Positions 1-10,430 of a stretch of DNA of 64,000 nucleotides are shown here, in pieces. The position numbers were made by a program, and so were the translations under genes. The DNA lies in NCBI GenBank assembly GCA_025617745.1, contig CM046856.1:45375049-45439048 (forward strand), written 5' to 3'. A model generated the notes under the pieces. That model ran no database searches. It saw nothing but the letters and a program-made list of their open reading frames with translations, and was not told where the DNA came from. Position 1 is the first letter of the stretch, and every line of letters starts with the position of its first letter. Origin of the DNA: Heliocidaris erythrogramma (lineage: Eukaryota > Echinodermata > Echinoidea > Camarodonta > Echinometridae).

Positions 1-554
1 ATTAAACGTGTCACTTGACAGATCACTATTAATGATGAATTTCGAATTATGAAAAAGGGTTCGTAATACCGAAAATGAAATAGTTTTGTATTTCGAATTA
101 CGAACCCTATTTCATTTTTGGAATTATGAACCCCTGCTATGGAAAATTTGTGTTTCAGAAAAACGAACCTTCGGAAAAACTACCCCCAAGTCAGGGGCTG
201 ATCCAGGATTTAGTATAAGGGGGGCACACAAATGCAGGTTTATCATCTTTTGGAAAAGGTAGACCCGTATTGTTTTGGTCTTGCCAGCTTCTCGAAAAGT
301 CGCTCACTGGGGGGGGGGGGGGGGGGATGTCGACCAAAAGAAAGTGTGTGTGTGTTGTGTGTGTGTGTGTGAGGGGGAGGGGTTATGGGGGTCCAGTTCC
401 CCTCCATAATTCTCTGAGAAGCAAAAAAAGGGGGGCACAATCGACAGAAGGGCGGATCCTTTATGGTCAAAATGCATACTTTTCTTCCTAGGGGGGGGGG
501 GGGGGGCACGGGTCGGAAGTGGCAATCGCCAATGCCGCCAATGCCTCAAGTTTT
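1..554. other. AT-rich flank with poly(G) repeat fragments
   Basis: No gene is visible. The first 150 bases hold short imperfect repeats of GAATTATGAA and GAATTACGAACC on both strands. From about 196 a motif reading GCTGATCCAGGATTT starts a stretch with runs of 18 G (309-326) and 16 G (491-506) and a (GT)n tract near 346-371. The same TGATCCAGGA-plus-poly(G) combination recurs near 12208 and, as an inverted pair, at 41088-41296, so this is probably a degraded copy of that MITE-like family. Confidence 0.5.
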
Positions 555-1218
555 CCTTTTTTCTCTTCTTTTTCTGTCTTTTATTTTAAAAAGATATAAT
601 AGGAAGCTAAACAATTATTTTAAAACTCAATAATTATTTGTAGCATTCATTCAGGGAGGTTCTCTTACACTCCCTGATTCATGTTCTCATTTTATCTTCC
701 GACTTGTTATTGCTTGTCTTTATTCTTTTGTAAATTTTTCTTTCTACCTTTCCTCACGTTTTCTGTGTTTTGATCTTTCTTCTCTTTCTGTCTTCATTGT
801 GTTATTCTTTATTTTCATTTTTTGTCATATTCAATTTCTTTATTTCCTTATTTTCATTTTCAATTTCTCTGCCATCTTCTCTTTCTGATATTCTTTGTTT
901 TAGTCAGTACATTATAATTATCATCAAGTATTTCGAGGTATACACCTTCCATATTTTGGTTCTATTCGTTCATGCCTCAAACCGTATTCTTTGTACTTAA
1001 TTGTATATGGCATTTAAATTCTACAAGAAATTGACAGACTGGACACCAGTTTTATTTGCCAGGAGGGTTTTTCTAGCTTGGTCAGACCTGGTGGAACTTT
1101 AGACCACATTACATTTGTGTACTGACAAAAGCAATGATAGTTTCTTCACTTTTATCACAAAAAGTGCATTATTATCAGCCACCACACCAAATTGACTTAT
1201 CAATCATCTTTCATATTA
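555..1218 (+). repeat. Left arm (outer part) of a long inverted repeat
   Basis: This stretch is repeated in reverse complement at about 4345-5013. Landmarks shared by both arms include CCAGGAGGGTTTTTCTAGC, TCAGGGAGGTTCTC, the AAACCGTATTCTTTGTACTT block and CACCAAATT near the inner end. By eye the arms differ by scattered substitutions and small indels, so this is an aged duplication rather than an assembly mirror. The arm resumes at 3482 after the transposon insertion. Confidence 0.8.
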
Positions 1219-1240
1219 TAGGTTTTTGCGGTCAATTTCG
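1219..1240 (+). repeat. Left terminal inverted repeat of the Tc1/mariner element
   Basis: Starts TAGGTTTTTGCGGTCAAT and matches the complement of 3460-3481 without a mismatch. It is preceded by the TA target copy. Beyond the first 22 bases the two ends are no longer collinear. Confidence 0.88.
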
Positions 1241-1989
1241 TAAGTTCATCAGTCAAATTCATACTACGTGCATTCAATTTAGAAGAATTTGGCCGTGTAC
1301 AAGCATTCAAACATTCAAATTAATATTTCATGCATTCGTATTAGTACTTTTATCAATCCAATTTAGACTAATTTCATTCGAATTCGCAAAAAATGCATCA
1401 AGTTCGTAAAACGGTCATTCAATTTAGAACGGGAGGTGATGCGATTGCGCAATACCGTTATTCCAGCATTCAAATTCATTTCAGAGCATTCTTTTTCGCA
1501 CATTGAGCATTCGAATTCGTAATTTACTTCGAACACATTTGATTTGGTTGTTATTCTTTATTGATTTTGATATATTGGTTTCGAATTGCATATGAGCTTT
1601 TATGTATTCTTATATTCATAATAAGCTTTTTTTAAATGAATTCATGTTTATCTCATCTACATAATTATATTTTAGCAATTTTTATAACATTATTATTGAC
1701 TTACTTTTCTCTAATTTATGGTCTAACAAGTTTACAAAATAATTATTGTTCATACTTTCAAGTGAAGATCTATTTCATAATGTTATATTGTTAAATGTAT
1801 GTAAGTGGGTGGAATAACTAATAAAGTTATTTAGGAAAATTAATTCTTTCATAAAAGTATCTGTGTTTTTCATTGGGGAGGGTTGGGGTATTGAGTTTAA
1901 GTCCATGATTTTGAAAGTTAATGTCACGTCATTCAGCCGTCTGTTTCCACGCGATCCAGGCATCTCGGAATATACGTTTGGGTGTGATG

Positions 1990-2985
1990 TCAGTGATGAC
2001 GATACCAGCGCACGTACTTGTGTGGGGTGATGGCGTCGATGTTGCGTCTTGCCACTTGCTGCACAAGATGGGTTCTCCATTCTCCCATCGTCATCCCCTC
2101 TTCTTCTGCAGCTGCCCTGTCACCCACGCTCTGCTGCCACTCAGCACGTGCAAGGTCGCGCTTGACGGCCGCCTTGAAGGCAGAATGGGCCATTTCTGTG
2201 AAATTGAGAAAGGGGGAGTAGGGAGGTAAGCGCTTTAGACTGATGCGAGGGTCGGCGTCAACTGGTAGCTGGGCACGAATATGCGGTCTCGCGTTGTCAA
2301 AGACCAAGAAAATTGGCTCATCTGCTGGAAAGAGGTCGGCACGTTCGATAGCGGTTGCAGCCAAAAAGTCTTCGAAAGAGCCTCTGGTCACCGTCTCATT
2401 CGAAATTGTGTGGTGAACGAGGCCAATCCCTGCCGAAACCGCGAAAGTAATGTTACAGTTCTTGCCGCGTTGACGATTTGACTATTCGGCGAACTGGGAT
2501 TCCTCGAGGTGCCCTCCCAAAAGATCTTCTAGTCCAAATGTTGTAACCGCATTCGTCAATGAACACACGGTGGCCAACTACTCCCTTCGCCATGAACCAC
2601 TGGGCGTATTGTACCAGCATGCCGTCAAGTGCCCTTGAAATCGAGGAAACCGAGACAGCTGGCTTCTGGGGCATTGATGCCTCCAAGTCCCTCTTCATTT
2701 GTTGAAGGGTGGCGAGGGGGTTAGCGTCAACTATGTGTTGCAGTCGCGTTCGCATATCGTCGTCCAGCTAAACGTGGTTGCACCCCCCCCCCCCCCCCCC
2801 TCGCGGCAACTTATGGCGCCTTCCTGACCGCAGGTAGGTGGCCACTATGGATCTTGCGGTGCTCTTTTTATAATGCCAAGGGTGTCTGCAAGTTCAAGAT
2901 AGTCTGTAATCTCCCCTTCAAATGCATCTATAAGCCTCTCTCTATCTTCGTTCGATGTGCAGCTATATCTAACCCGTGGTTCCAT
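1990..2985 (-). pseudogene. Tc1/mariner-type DDE transposase pseudogene
   Basis: Transposase that would cut and paste the surrounding element, broken by several lesions. Reading the minus strand from the ATG at 2985, an N-terminal helix-turn-helix is visible (DRERLIDAF, then DYLELADTLGI), continuing in another frame as STARSIVATYLRSGR. The catalytic core follows: first Asp in FIDECGYNIW (ORF piece 2453-2755), second Asp in VFDNARPH, and Glu in LPPYSPFLNFTE, about 33 residues after the second Asp. Lesions: a frameshift near 2862, an 18-base G run (C on plus, 2783-2800) in a glycine-coding spot, a TAG stop near 2768, and a frameshift near 2475. The motif order and the YSPFLN block are typical of the IS630/Tc1/mariner DDE_3 family. 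It cannot encode an active enzyme; any mobility would need a transposase supplied elsewhere. Confidence 0.9.
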
Positions 2986-3459
2986 GATAGAGATAGACAG
3001 CGGATAGCAATCAACTGAGTGAGAGTGCGTCTCAAATGGAAGCGTAATTTTTGGAGTGGTGTAGACTTGTATTACTTGAATATACAAGCTATAATGCCTA
3101 TGGAATGGAACTGAGTAACGAAAGGGTAGCCTAGCCACGCATTACAAAACAATATATTTCAAAGTAAATTAATTAAAAGTCCAAATACATGTATCTTGAA
3201 CATGCTAAATTGAATGGGCTTATTACGAATTCGAATGCCCATGCACGTGCGAATTTGAATGCTGGGAGAGACGCTTTCCGGCATGGTGGCGAATTTGCAT
3301 GCTCCCAACCAACTTTTTATTTTGAATGAGAAAAATGTTAAATTGTTTGATCTAAGTGCGAATTTGAATGACCGAAATACCAAGTTGAATGATGAATTTT
3401 ACGGTGCAGATTTTTGTCGCTAATTTGAATGGCTCTTATCAAATTGAATGAAAAAAGTC

Positions 3460-3481
3460 CGAAATTGACCGCAAAAACCTA
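3460..3481 (-). repeat. Right terminal inverted repeat of the Tc1/mariner element
   Basis: Reverse complement of 1219-1240, ending ...GACCGCAAAAACCTA before the TA target copy at 3482-3483. Confidence 0.88.
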
Positions 3482-3620
3482 TATTATATTATTCTGTTTG
3501 GAACCATCTCATATTGTTATTTATTGTTGAATGGAAAGAAATAAGCATGACCCCCATCGTTCATCTTGAATACCAATATCTTTTTTTCACTTTGTAAGAC
3601 TTTTGCATTTTTGGCGATTT
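3482..3620 (+). repeat. Left arm (inner part) of the long inverted repeat
   Basis: Continues the arm interrupted at 1218. Shared with the complement of 4225-4345 are TTCTGTTTGGAACCATCTCA, AAGAAATAAGCATGACCCCC and GTAAGACTTTTGCATT. Similarity fades after about 3620. Confidence 0.8.
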
Positions 3621-4224
3621 GATTTGATGTGCCTATATCTATGTAAAAACTTCATTCTTATATTTTGTTATTGTATTCATTTTATGTTATGCACTATACA
3701 GTATTATTTTAATATCATTGAAAACAGTCAATAAAATCTGACTGATCTGAAAAATCTGACTCTGAATCTCGATTCAGTCTACATCTTCATCATCCTGTTC
3801 CCACACTGTCTTGTTTGTTTTCAATTTCCTTGCCCGTTTCTTATCTCACCTAATCCCCCCTACCCCGCCAACATCTGGTAATCCTTTCAGACAAACATCA
3901 GCTAACTGTGTACCTTGCAGATAGATTGTTGTTTTCATGAATAATTAAATTACACGTAAACACACATTTTCTTTTGGACTTGCCACTTGCACACACTTGC
4001 AGTTTTGAGGTTGTCCTTTGGTTCGTTTAGAATGGGATCTCACGAACAATAACTGGCGACGAGGGTATAGGATCCAAACGTTGCGATTCGGTCGTTTTAA
4101 AAAGAGATGGAACATAATATTCTAAAGGACATAGAACCTATACTTCCTTAGCGTTGCACCTTATAGTGAAAACAAAATCTGGTTATTCCCATATCTATCA
4201 GTCTTTTTTTTAATCCAAAGCCCG
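3621..4224. other. Central spacer of the inverted repeat
   Basis: About 600 bp of unique AT-rich sequence separating the arms. No coding frame, terminal repeat or family motif was recognised, so it gives no hint of a foldback transposon's own gene. Confidence 0.5.
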
Positions 4225-5013
4225 CCAAGAATGCAAAAGTCTTACAACGTGGAAAAAAATATTGGTATTCAGGATGAACAATGGGGGTCATGCTTATTTC
4301 TTTCCAATCAACAATAGATAAACTATGAGATGGTTCCAAACAGAATAATATAATAATATGAAAGATTCATTAATTTGGTGTGGTGGCTGATAAACAGTGC
4401 ACATTTTGTGAAGAAACTATCATTGCTACACAATTAAGACAAGTGTAATGTGGTCTAAAGTTACACCAGGTCTGACCAAGCTAGAAAAACCCTCCTGGCA
4501 AATAAAACTGCATGGTGTCCAGTCTGCCAATTTATTGTATAGTATATAGATGCCGTATACAATTAAGTACAAAGAATACGGTTTGAGACATGAACGAATA
4601 GAACATAAATATGGAAGGTGCATACCTCGAAATACTTGATGATATACTGACTAAAACAAAGAATATCAGAAAGAGAAGATGACAGAGAGATTGGAAATGA
4701 AAACAGGGAAATAAAGAAATTGAATATGACAAAAAATTAAAATAAAGAAGAACAAAATAAAAACAGAAAGAGAAGAAAGTTCAAAACAAATAAAACGTGA
4801 GGAAAGGTATATAGAAAGAAAATTTACAAAAGAATAAAGACAAATAATAACAAGTCGGAAGATAAAATGAGAACATGACCGAATCAGGGAGTGGAAGAGA
4901 ACCTCCCTGACTGCCAATGCTACAAAATATTTTTTTTTTTAAATTGAGTTTTAATAATTTTTTTAGCTTCTTATTCTATTTTTAAAAGAAAAGACAGAAA
5001 AAGAAGAGAAAAA
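4225..5013 (-). repeat. Right arm of the long inverted repeat (empty-site copy)
   Basis: Inverted partner of 555-1218 plus 3482-3620. It is uninterrupted, so it preserves the sequence as it was before the transposon landed in the other arm. The short open frames here (for example 4148-4339 and 4666-4917 on minus) are low-complexity and are not believed to be genes. Confidence 0.8.
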
Positions 5014-5202
5014 TAGGAAAATAAAGAGAAACATATGAAAGGATATAAGAAAAGATGAAAAATCAAAGGAATAAAATGTTCGCATTCATAGCTCCGAGTC
5101 AGTTCAAAATTTGCTTAAGTAGAGCAGACTGTCCTGGATTCAACATTATAGCACAGCATTCTAGCTAGCGTAAATGTCGGGGAACACGTGCTTGAGCTCG
5201 TA

Positions 5203-5246
5203 CCCCCCCCCCCCCCCCACCAACCAAAATACAACCACTCTGTCGT

Positions 5247-5290
<44 letters not shown>
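5203..5290. repeat. Poly(C) tract and (CT)n microsatellite
   Basis: A run of 16 C (5203-5218) is followed by about 18 CT units (5249-5284). The open frames across it are artefacts of the repeat. Confidence 0.9.
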
Positions 5291-5291
<1 letters not shown>

Positions 5292-5403
5292 TCGCTTTAT
5301 ACGATTGTGCACCGGCCCACGGCCGTATATGCGCGAGAACCATTCAGCCACTTTTCTCTCTTTCCATGCATTTCTCTCTTCCTCCCTTTCTTTCGCGTCA
5401 TTT

Positions 5404-5965
5404 TGTGACAAAATTGACTCAAACTCGATTTTGTTACAAAATTATTGAACAAAACAAAAATATCTGTGGTACGGAATGAAATTGTGTGGGTACAGAACAA
5501 GTTGGTGAACTTGACAAAATAAAAACTATGTGTAACGGAATGAAATTGGTGAACATTTGGCGATCATAGGGGCGCGAAGTGTTCACCGACTTATTTTGTT
5601 CAAAATTATTGAACAGCAATTCATTTTGTAACAAAATGAATTTGAAAAAGTAATTAACATGACAAAGTTATGTGTCCATTCCCATTTTGTAACAAAATTC
5701 ATTCTGTTACAAAATGAAAATTTGCAAAATAATTTGGTCGTGTTAATTTTGTAACAAAATGAATTTTGTTTCAAAATGAGATCGGACAGAATTTGTTTGT
5801 GATGTCAATTTTGTAACAGAATGATTTTTGTTACAAAATGAAAATGGACAAAAACAATTTTGTAACAGAATTATTTTGGTTGCAAAATAAAAATGAACAA
5901 AATGATTTTTGTTACAAAATGAAAATGGACAAAAACAATTTTGTAACAGAATTATTTTGGTTCTT
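5404..5965. repeat. Array of the palindrome TTTTGTAACAAAA
   Basis: The near-palindromic word TTTTGTAACAAAA, or its complement TTTTGTTACAAAA, recurs more than ten times with irregular spacing, with variants such as TTTTGTAACAGAA. The last part is regular: about 60 bases starting ATGATTTTTGTTACAAAAT at 5821 repeat without visible change at 5902 (period 81). Each unit can form a hairpin. No gene overlaps it. Confidence 0.85.
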
Positions 5966-6284
5966 TAAATAAATAAACAACAAAACATGCTCGGCAGTGA
6001 AGATGAACTATAAAAACTCTCTCTTTCTGTCTTTTCCACAAAATGGGTGCAAATTTTTAGTTAATTAGGTAGAGATCGATGGTCAATCCGTATCACATTC
6101 ACGGAGGAAGACCAGTTCTCGTCTATGCCCCCTTCCCCTGCCTCCCTTCCCCTGCCCCCCTTCCCCTGCCCCCTCACCCCCACCCCACCCCACCACCCCA
6201 CCCACAGCTACACCATATTCTTTGCTGCCACGAAACAAAATGAACAACGATGCTGTCACGGTATCGAATTTATTATGATCTTAT
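5966..6284. other. Short gap with a CCCCTTCCCCTGC repeat
   Basis: Holds an imperfect pyrimidine repeat based on CCCCTTCCCCTGCC at about 6128-6200. No gene or element end was recognised. Confidence 0.5.
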
Positions 6285-7395
6285 AGAAGTTTAGAAGTTT
6301 AGAAGTTTATTATGACTCAACGACCCACATGGGGTATGGGAGTACATACAAAGTATGTAGAAAATTAAAATATAATTACAAACAAATATACAAATATATA
6401 TACATGTATATATAATATATCAGAATACAAATAAAACATATGAAGAATAATGCAGGCACTGCATGGAATTGTAAAACTTAAAATTGTAAAAATGTTAAAA
6501 AAAGAAATTATCACGATTTAATGACAGAGTATAGTAATGTTGGATATCTAACTAAAAAAGGACATTAAGTTTTCTCTACAAAACCTCGAAACCGCATTAC
6601 ACAGAGTCCTTTATTTTTACTTGAATTAAACAAGTCATTTAAATTTAAATTTGAGTAGGGTATTTCCAATAATATCTCTTGAGGAATTGTTTACGTTTGA
6701 TCTCAAAGAAAGGACATATAAACATATAGTGAAATAAGCCACTTCGGAGATGCAATCTGAGCATGAGCAGATAAAGGTCATCTGTACCAAATTCTAAAAC
6801 CCACTGACACTAATATTCGATATGTGCTCATGAATGTTATGTAATCATTATTCAATTATGCACTAATGGTGCATTCCATGATATCCAGGTGGAAGTATTC
6901 TTTTTAAAGGGGGAAACAAAAGCTATTCATGAGGCACCTCTATCACTCCCAGAGTTATTTTTCTGACGTGCACATAAAGGGACCCTCCATATCTAAAATA
7001 TCTCTGGATATTTGGGGTCATTTGTACCATGCGCTAACCCCGAACTGGCTTATTCATCACCGATATCAATTTTGTAGAACAACGAGTACATAAACGTTGA
7101 ACTCTCGGAATCTGGCTGTAACGCCCAATCACTATTGGGAGTTTGTGATTGAGACATCGAAATGTGCAGAAAGTTCTTCTATTATTTTCGTTAAGGTGAA
7201 TCAAGTACTTTTCAAAACATAATCTCTGTTTGAAAATTCTATAAATTGTACATTGCTGGGTTAACTTAACATCACTGTGCCACTCCTGCTCACTTACATC
7301 TTGAAGATTTTGGTTTACAATGCTTTTAAAATTTGATGAAAGTCAGAAAGTCAGAAAGACCTAAATTATCAAGAATATTCTTCACTTTGAGAACC
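6285..7395 (-). pseudogene. CR1/L2-like LINE, 5'-truncated, reverse transcriptase C-terminus remnant
   Basis: Minus-strand remnant of a non-LTR retrotransposon. Between about 7320 and 7055 the frame reads peptides typical of the end of LINE ORF2, including QEWHSDVKLTQQC, FRCLNHKLPIVIGRYSQIPR and RLCTRC. After a frameshift near 7055, another frame gives HYMFICPFFEIKRKQFLK (about 6745-6700), the His-x4-Cys part of the usual C-terminal zinc-binding motif. The 3' end at about 6290-6305 carries a short tandem tail (TTCTAAAC units on minus), as CR1/L2 elements do. Several frameshifts and stops make it dead. The 5' truncation falls next to the G run at 7397. Confidence 0.75.
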
Positions 7396-7396
7396 C

Positions 7397-7597
7397 GGGG
7401 GGGGGGGGGGGGTACTCACGTATATTGAGTATACGGGGATGTGCCGCTGGGAAGGGTGACTTTTTGAAGAAAGATCCTTAGACATGGGTCCCCTTTTCAT
7501 TAAAAAGATCCCTAGACATGGGTCCCATTCTCCCCCAAAAGATCCTTAGACATGGGTCCCATTTTCCCCAAAAAAATCCTTAGACATGGGTCTCTTA
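7397..7597. repeat. Poly(G) run and 4-copy tandem repeat
   Basis: A run of 16 G (7397-7412) is followed from 7471 by four imperfect copies of about 36-38 bp built on GATCCTTAGACATGGGTCCC. No coding sense was seen. Confidence 0.8.
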
Positions 7598-7639
7598 TCC
7601 CGGCTCTTATCCAGTGGCTCTCATGGAAATATCACATTG

Positions 7640-8815
7640 ATAATATAATTATGTACAACAATCTCACGCAATATTGGCGTGATCTATATAGACTTAAATC
7701 AGTTCTTCCTCGTTCGTCATATTAATGCTTTACTCTTCCTTGATCCAACCATATTTGACTTACGGTCTTTTTGTTTGGGGTAATACTCACCAGACTTTCT
7801 TTATTACAAAAGAAGGCAATTCGTATTATATGTAATTCTCCAATACGATCTCATACTAATCCTTTATTTCTAGATAACAAAATATTAAAGATAAGGGATT
7901 TGTATTATTTTCAATTTATGTATAAATATATTAACAACATATTACCAGATGCATTTCTTGATAATATGTTCGTTAAAAATGATTTAATTCACAAATATCC
8001 TACAAGGCAATCGCATAAGTTCCATCTACCCCTACTTAGATCATGTTTCGCTCAAAATACATTTATTTTTGAAGGCCCTAAATATTGGAATGCACTACCC
8101 AATGAACTGAAGACTGCCCCATCCCTTAACGTTTTCAAGAAAAGATTAAAAGAGTTCTTGCTTGCTTCATCCAACACCTAACTATAGTGCATTATCCTCT
8201 TTATGTCTTCCATGCCATTCAATTCTGTTCTCACTCCATTTAATCTTTTATTTGCCTCGCCGCTTAACTCGTAGTATTTATTTATTTGGTCATGGAATTT
8301 GTGCGCTATATCTTCTATCTCCTTGGTCTCTCACTCCATTCAACATGCAGCTTATCCCTTCTTGTGAATGTCTGGTACTGTGTGTTGCTCTTTAATGTTC
8401 TATGTTGGCTTTTCTTGAGTATATACTTCAATTGCAATTAGCAATTATGTTATACTCTCTTGAGAACTCTTTCGTTTTTGTTGTTGGTTTTTTTTTCTCG
8501 CTTCATGAAAATTCTCAACAAAGATTGGTAATATTTTTTCCCCTTGTTTTGTTTTATACATATGCATTACAATAATGTTCAATCTCGGGGGTCCACAGTT
8601 TACAAGCTTTGCTTTTCAAGTGGACTCCTCCATTTCCAATGTTTACTTTGTTCAATGAAAATGTACCTTCAATGCCTTATTCATGGTCACATAAGATTTT
8701 ATTCCTTTGAATTGTACATGGATATTATAATTGTATTATTTACTGAATATTGATTTGTATTGATTTGTATTGTTGCTGGAAATGGAAATAAACTAAACTG
8801 AAACTGAAAACTGAA
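7640..8815 (+). pseudogene. CR1/L2-like LINE, 5'-truncated, ORF2 C-terminus plus 3' UTR
   Basis: The frame ending at 8181 encodes the C-terminal tail of a LINE reverse transcriptase: LLQKKAIRIICNSP, then FMYKYINNILP, YPTRQSHKFHLPL and GPKYWNALPNELK, an order common to CR1/L2/Rex-like ORF2 proteins. A related frame upstream (about 7690-7790, with SVLPRSS and YGLFVWGN-like words) is out of phase, so there is at least one frameshift near 7790. The 3' UTR runs to about 8815 and ends in ACTGAAACTGAAAACTGAA, a short repeated tail without a long poly(A). It is 5'-truncated and inactive. Its truncated end faces that of the minus-strand LINE. Confidence 0.82.
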
Positions 8816-9705
8816 TTATCAAAATGAAATTTAGGAATGTTTCTGACTTTTCCTCGAGAAAAAATAACATTCTGAATCTCGACCAACAGTATCAGGCCCA
8901 CTCGGGCACTTTGCGTTCGAATGACTGAATAATAATAATCCGGTGACATGTGAACGGACGGAAGCACAGAACTCCTGAAGACGTCTTTAGCTTGGAGTTT
9001 CTGTGGACGGAAGCCGGTATGTATCCCATTCTCTTGTTTGTTAAAGCATAGGGATTCTGTAGCGCAAACATGCACAACACTGCAAAAGCAAATCTGCATT
9101 AGCTTTAATTTCGTGCGCACACACGACACCACACGTGCATAAAGCTAAAGGTACCGGTACGTAAGGTACGTTTACAAGATCATCATATCGACACCGGCCG
9201 GTAGATTGAAAATCAATAACATAAAAGACGTCATTTACCAAGTTTTTAAAATCAAAGGAAAATCAACGAAAGACTCCCTATCTCATCACTCTGTCGTAAG
9301 TAGTTATTGGGGGTCTAATATCAGTTATTATAAATATGTTCAGTGTTTTTAATCGAAAGTGAGATGGATAGATGGAGCCAAACTACTGCGCCACTGGCGT
9401 TGGTATACGGAACGGTACCGCTGCGTTACTACGACACGCACTCGGTAATGGTAGCAGGATGGTGAATTCGCCAATGCATGCAACACACACTGGGTCAACG
9501 TGTTGTAGGACAAAAGCGTGGGCCGAATTCTCTTTCTTCCCGTCAGCTGTTAATCATGCCATGCATGCGGTGATAAATGTAATGACGTCGCTATAGACTT
9601 AGCATTATCTCATATCTGCGTCATTGTTTCATAATCATATGATGGGTACAAAAATATGAATGATCATGTTGATGTAGGCTAGACTCACCTGCTCACACTC
9701 ACAGG
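8816..9705. other. Gene-free stretch
   Basis: Contains open frames of 62-130 codons on both strands, none with a recognisable domain, conserved motif or convincing splice site. Nothing else was identified. Confidence 0.5.
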
Positions 9706-10250
9706 CAAAAGTTGTTATTAATATTATGCCCAGCCACCATTAAATCCGCCTGACCAACTGAATATTTATTTTAGTCAAGTTTTAGTTTTTATTATTGATC
9801 ATTTTCAACGGAATAACGCCATTGTTAATTCATAACTGAAAAAAATAGTCAAGAAGAGCGGGATTCGAACCAGCAACATTGTAGATCGTGCGGTGTAGAA
9901 TAAGGATACTTCGACCATGCAGATTTCTTTACCACTAGGCTACGAGCAGTTGACGGTACAGTTCGTTGCTCTTAAGGCTTTATACTTCCACTTTATAGAA
10001 ATTCAGGCCAAAGTCGTTATTATGCCCAGCCGCCATTAAATCCGCCTGAACCAGTGAATAATTAGTCAAGTTTCTTGGATTTCATTGTTGAAATTCACTT
10101 ATTTATAACGGAATAAACGCTATCGTTATCGATTCATAACTGAAAAAATTATCAGCAAGAAACTGAGCGGGATTCGAACCCGGGACCTTAAACGCGAGTG
10201 CAGTGTAGCTTTATACCTCCGCTCCATAGAAATCCTGTCTCCGTTCTGCT
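9706..10250 (-). repeat. Tandem duplication of a tRNA-derived SINE-like unit
   Basis: Two copies of a roughly 300-bp unit, starting near 9706 and 10005. Both contain TTATGCCCAGCC, ATTAAATCCGCCTGA, CATAACTGAAAAAA and GAGCGGGATTCGAAC. On the minus strand each has an RNA polymerase III B box (GGTTCGAATCC). Only the first copy keeps the A-box region. Confidence 0.7.
9857..9958 (-). other. tRNA-like head of a SINE (A and B boxes)
   Basis: On the minus strand, TAGCCTAGTGGTAAA (A-box-like, 9931-9945) is followed about 60 bases later by GGTTCGAATCCC (B box, 9859-9871). The spacing exceeds that of a plain tRNA and the acceptor stem does not pair cleanly, so I call it a tRNA-derived SINE head and not a working tRNA gene. 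Confidence 0.55.
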
Positions 10251-10430
10251 GTTTTTTTGATATCCTAGGTAGGATTCTTGCCAATTCGAGGATTACTGGG
10301 CATATTAGCTATAATAGCCGAAATTCAGTACCTCTTTTCTGCTCACTGTTTTTTCGATATCCTAGGTAGGATTTTTGCCAATTTGAGGATTACTGGGCAT
10401 ATTAGGTATTATAGCCGACTCACAATCACC
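10240..10430. repeat. Direct tandem repeat, two copies of about 93 bp
   Basis: The block TTTTGATATCCTAGGTAGG ... GGATTACTGGGCATATTAG ... TATAGCCG occurs at about 10246-10330 and again at 10346-10425 with a few substitutions. Confidence 0.8.

Larger units (their letters stand above)
1219..3481 (-). mobile_element. Tc1/mariner (IS630-like) DNA transposon, inactivated
   Basis: A 2,263-bp element with perfect terminal inverted repeats of about 22 bp: the left end begins TAGGTTTTTGCGGTCAAT and the right end is its reverse complement, ending at 3481. It is flanked by TA on both sides (1217-1218 and 3482-3483), the usual target duplication of Tc1/mariner elements. Removing the element and one TA gives a junction identical to the uninterrupted sequence in the opposite arm near 4335-4355. 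The broken transposase lies on the minus strand. Long subterminal zones at both ends (about 1240-1540 and 3190-3470) are filled with CATTCAAATT-like words. Confidence 0.88.

Noticed and set aside
5174..5448. Overlapping frames rich in Pro, Ser and Leu
   Set aside because: They are produced by a poly(C) run and a (CT)n microsatellite.
9857..9958. Functional tRNA gene
   Set aside because: A and B boxes are present, but the spacing and lack of a clean acceptor stem point to a SINE head.
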